Assembly: GCF_004683905.1 (NCBI RefSeq)
Contig: NZ_CP038438.1
Coordinates: forward strand, 4,960,001 to 5,024,000
Length of the DNA stretch: 64,000 nt
Direction: 5' to 3'
Origin: Pseudomonas fluorescens
GTDB taxonomy: Bacteria > Pseudomonadota > Gammaproteobacteria > Pseudomonadales > Pseudomonadaceae
The translations under genes and the position numbers were made by a program. The stretch's first letter is position 1. Every line of letters begins with the position of its first letter. A model generated the notes under the pieces. The model saw only the letters and a program-made list of their open reading frames with translations, did no database searches and was not told the DNA's origin. Shown here piece after piece: positions 62,035 to 64,000 of this stretch.

Positions 62035-62072
62035 AAGCCCCCGGACAATTCGGTTGTCCGGGGGCTTTTTTG
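62035..62072 (+). terminator. Terminator after zapG
   Basis: AAGCCCCCGGACAA (62035-62048) pairs with TTGTCCGGGGGCTT (62054-62067), followed by a T-run. Confidence 0.9.
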
Positions 62073-62103
62073 TATCTGATGATTTGAGGGTGTTGGTCCG
62101 GCC

Positions 62104-62199
62104 CCTTCGCGAGCAAGCCCGCTCCCACAGGGTCATGTGGTGAACGCAGATTCTGTGAACAACCCCCATCCCTGTGGGAGCGGGCTTGCTCGCGAAAGG
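62104..62199. repeat. REP inverted pair (REPIN)
   Basis: CCTTCGCGAGCAAGCCCGCTCCCACAGG and CCTGTGGGAGCGGGCTTGCTCGCGAAAGG are an inverted pair about 45 bases apart, between convergent zapG and the OmpA-family gene. Confidence 0.9.
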
Positions 62200-62215
62200 G
62201 CCAGCACGGGCAACC

Positions 62216-62250
62216 CAAAAAAATGCCCGGTCACAAGACCGGGCATTTCT
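62216..62250 (-). terminator. Terminator after the OmpA-family gene
   Basis: AAATGCCCGGTC and GACCGGGCATTT form a perfect 12-base stem with a 4-base loop; the minus-strand side runs into T-rich sequence. Confidence 0.88.
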
Positions 62251-62266
62251 TCACTCAAGCATTCAC

Positions 62267-63001
62267 TTACGGATACTGCTGAACCGTCCCCGGCTGTTGC
62301 TGCTGACCACCATACTGCTGACCCGGAATCGCTTTCAGGTTGACCTCGACGCGGCGGTTCTGCGCGCGGCCATTGACGTCACCGTTGCTGGCAATCGGGT
62401 TATCCGGGCCGGCGCCACGGGCCGAGAGGTTGGCACCGCTGACACCTTGAGAAGTCAGGTAGGTGGCCACGCTCTGCGCACGACGCTGAGACAGGTCCAT
62501 GTTGTGCTGGCGGCTGCCGGTGCTGTCGGTGTAGCCGACGATTTCGATCTGGTTCTGGTTGAACTCTTTCAACGAGTTCGCCAGGTTGTTCAGCGGCTGA
62601 TAGAAGCTTGGCGCGATGTTCGCCGAATCGGTGGCGAAGGTGATGTTGCCTGGCATGATCAGCTTGATCTGATCGCCCTGGCGCTGCACTTCAACCCCGG
62701 TGTTGGCCATGCTGGCGCGCAGCTTTTTCTCTTGCTGGTCGGCGTAGTAACCGTAACCGGCCGCCGAGGCACCAACGACCGCCGCGCCGATCAAGGCACC
62801 CTTGCCACGGTTGTTGTGGTCGATGGCGGCACCTGCCAAGGCGCCGGCCAGCGCACCGAGACCGCCGTACTTGGCGGTTTTGCTCATGCCTTGCGAGCCA
62901 CCGTCGGCCTGCCCCTGATTGTCATACGGGTTGGGCGAGGCGCAGCCGGCCAACATGGCCACAGCGGTAGCAACAATAATCAAACGAGGCGTGGTGAACA
63001 T
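62267..63001 (-). CDS. OmpA-family peptidoglycan-binding lipoprotein (YiaD-like)
   Basis: A 244-residue outer-membrane lipoprotein. Lipobox MLAGC (Cys near 20). A Gly/Ala-rich segment (about 45-90, YGGLGALAGALAGAAIDHNNRGKGALIGAAVVG) resembles glycine-zipper proteins. The C-terminal OmpA domain (about 115-230) has VGYTDSTGSRQHNMDLSQRRAQSV and GPDNPIASNGDVNGRAQNRRVEV. A Gln/Gly-rich tail ends the protein. Anchors the outer membrane to peptidoglycan, by family. Confidence 0.92.
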   Translation of the reverse strand: MFTTPRLIIVATAVAMLAGCASPNPYDNQGQADGGSQGMSKTAKYGGLGALAGALAGAAIDHNNRGKGALIGAAVVGASAAGYGYYADQQEKKLRASMANTGVEVQRQGDQIKLIMPGNITFATDSANIAPSFYQPLNNLANSLKEFNQNQIEIVGYTDSTGSRQHNMDLSQRRAQSVATYLTSQGVSGANLSARGAGPDNPIASNGDVNGRAQNRRVEVNLKAIPGQQYGGQQQQPGTVQQYP

Positions 63002-63118
63002 GAAAAGCTCCTGGTTTTTTTCGCATTCTGTGTGGCAGCGGCCCTAGGCAATAGACCTGTGCGGGCGTTGGATCATGACAATGCCGAAAAATTCCGCCGC
63101 ACACTCATGACAAAATGT

Positions 63119-63763
63119 TTAGGCGCGCACGAACGGGTTTTCGCGCATTTCATCCCCGAGACGCGTGTCCGGGCCATGTCCGGCAACCACGATTGCGTCT
63201 TCGTCGAGGGTGTACAGCCGCTGCTTGATCGATCGCACGATGGTCGCCTGATCGCCGCCCCACAAATCCGTGCGCCCTACCCCGCGACGAAACAGCGTGT
63301 CGCCGGCAATCAACAGCTTAGCCTCGGAAAACCAAAAGCTCATGGAACCGGGCGTATGTCCCGGCGTATGCAGCGCCACGCCGCAGCCGCAGGCCAGTTC
63401 TTCATCGTCGCTCAACCAGCGATCCGGCGACGGCACCGGCGTGTAGGGCACACCGAACATCTGGCATTGCATTTCAAGGTTGTCCCACAGGAACTGGTCT
63501 TCCTTGTGCAGATGCAGGGTTGCGCCAGTCTTTTCCTTCATCTGCCCGGAGGCGAGGAAATGATCGAGATGCGCGTGGGTGTGGATGATGCTGACCACTT
63601 TCAGGCCATGGGCATCCAGGCGCGCCATGATCAGGTCAGGGTTGCCGCCCGGATCGACGACGATGGCTTTTTTAGTGATCGGGTCGCCGATGATCGTGCA
63701 GTTGCATTGCAGCGGGCCGACAGGGAAGGTTTCGCGGATGAGCGCAGGCGCTGGAACAGTCAT
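63119..63763 (-). CDS. Metallo-beta-lactamase-fold hydrolase (glyoxalase II-like, YcbL family)
   Basis: A 214-residue binuclear-metal hydrolase. Metal ligands are seen in THAHLDH, HTPGHTPGSM, AGDTLF and GHGPDT. The short length without the glyoxalase II C-terminal domain fits the YcbL/GloC group, which hydrolyses S-D-lactoylglutathione, but other thioesters are possible. ATG 63763. Confidence 0.9.
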   Translation of the reverse strand: MTVPAPALIRETFPVGPLQCNCTIIGDPITKKAIVVDPGGNPDLIMARLDAHGLKVVSIIHTHAHLDHFLASGQMKEKTGATLHLHKEDQFLWDNLEMQCQMFGVPYTPVPSPDRWLSDDEELACGCGVALHTPGHTPGSMSFWFSEAKLLIAGDTLFRRGVGRTDLWGGDQATIVRSIKQRLYTLDEDAIVVAGHGPDTRLGDEMRENPFVRA

Positions 63764-63826
63764 GGGGCAATCCTGATCAATATTCGACGGCGGCGAAAAC
63801 CGCTGATGTCGAAGATTTTAGCGGGA

Positions 63827-64000
63827 CTAGATCATTAACCCCAGCGCCTTGGCGCGGGCCACCGCCTGAGTACGCCGCTCAACCCCCAACTTGCTGTTGA
63901 TATGGCTGGCATGGGTTTTCACCGTATGCAGCGAAATGAACAGTTGCTCGCTGATTTCCTGATTGGAACAGCCCTGGGCAATCAAACGCAGCACCGCCAG
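63827..64000 (-). CDS. LuxR-family transcriptional regulator, C-terminal end only
   Basis: Only the last 57 codons lie in the window, ending at TAG 63829-63827. They encode a complete LuxR-type helix-turn-helix: LAVLRLIAQGCSNQEISEQL then SLHTVKTHASHINSKLGV. The rest of the gene and its sensor domain lie beyond the window edge, so the subfamily (MalT-like or other) cannot be told. Confidence 0.85.
   Translation of the reverse strand: MAVLRLIAQGCSNQEISEQLFISLHTVKTHASHINSKLGVERRTQAVARAKALGLMI

Noticed and set aside
1..64000. Search for tRNA genes, CRISPR arrays, integrases, toxin-antitoxin pairs and phage genes
   Set aside because: None found by eye; the only structural RNA recognised is RNase P RNA. 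The regular 72-bp array lacks the short repeat/unique spacer form of CRISPR.

Overview
The window is a stretch of chromosome from a fluorescent-group Pseudomonas (P. fluorescens or P. koreensis-like). Three things point there: GC-rich coding sequence, many copies of the Pseudomonas REP sequence (core GTGGGAGCGGGCTTGCTCGCGA), and gene orders matching Pseudomonas, namely cyoABCDE, a flavohaemoglobin/NorR pair, a complete mraZ-to-lpxC division cluster, and petABC-sspAB next to rplM-rpsI. No plasmid, prophage, CRISPR or integrase gene was seen.

Region 1 (1-9,700): the cytochrome bo3 ubiquinol oxidase operon cyoABCDE (minus strand; cyoE cut by the window edge), an 0.8 kb non-coding gap, dsbB with a secreted SnoaL-like protein, then flavohaemoglobin hmp divergent from norR. 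The hmp-norR intergenic region holds a sigma-54-type promoter and three NorR boxes.

Region 2 (9,700-26,250): accessory and signalling genes. These are cheV, a GNAT acetyltransferase, a YkgJ-type cysteine-cluster protein, an Aer-like PAS chemoreceptor, small orphan proteins, an RND efflux pair with its own CusRS-like two-component system, an OprD-family porin and a GGDEF diguanylate cyclase. Most of the intergenic repeats are here: REP pairs, two copies of a ~170-bp mobile-looking element, a 72-bp tandem repeat and a ~220-bp hairpin-rich element.

Region 3 (26,250-44,200): one unbroken minus-strand division and cell-wall (dcw) cluster, mraZ-rsmH-ftsL-ftsI-murE-murF-mraY-murD-ftsW-murG-murC-ddlB-ftsQ-ftsA-ftsZ-lpxC, mostly with overlapping start/stop codons. 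A strong sigma-70 promoter and a three-repeat MraZ operator precede mraZ.

Region 4 (44,200-64,000): core genes. RNase P RNA (rnpB), rsmI divergent from lpoA-yraN-SIS-dolP, sspAB, the cytochrome bc1 operon petABC, rplM-rpsI, an aldo-keto reductase, an acyl-CoA dehydrogenase divergent from a GlxA-type regulator, zapE-trpS-hydrolase, zapG (yhcB), an OmpA-family lipoprotein, a metallo-beta-lactamase-fold hydrolase and the 3' end of a LuxR-family gene.

I did not find a convincing undescribed multi-gene system. The most interesting material is regulatory and repetitive: the triple NorR operator, the MraZ operator over the promoter start, the structured petC-sspA terminator, an inverted repeat around the lpxC promoter, and the repeat families. 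Functions come from sequence motifs and family knowledge; no database search was run.
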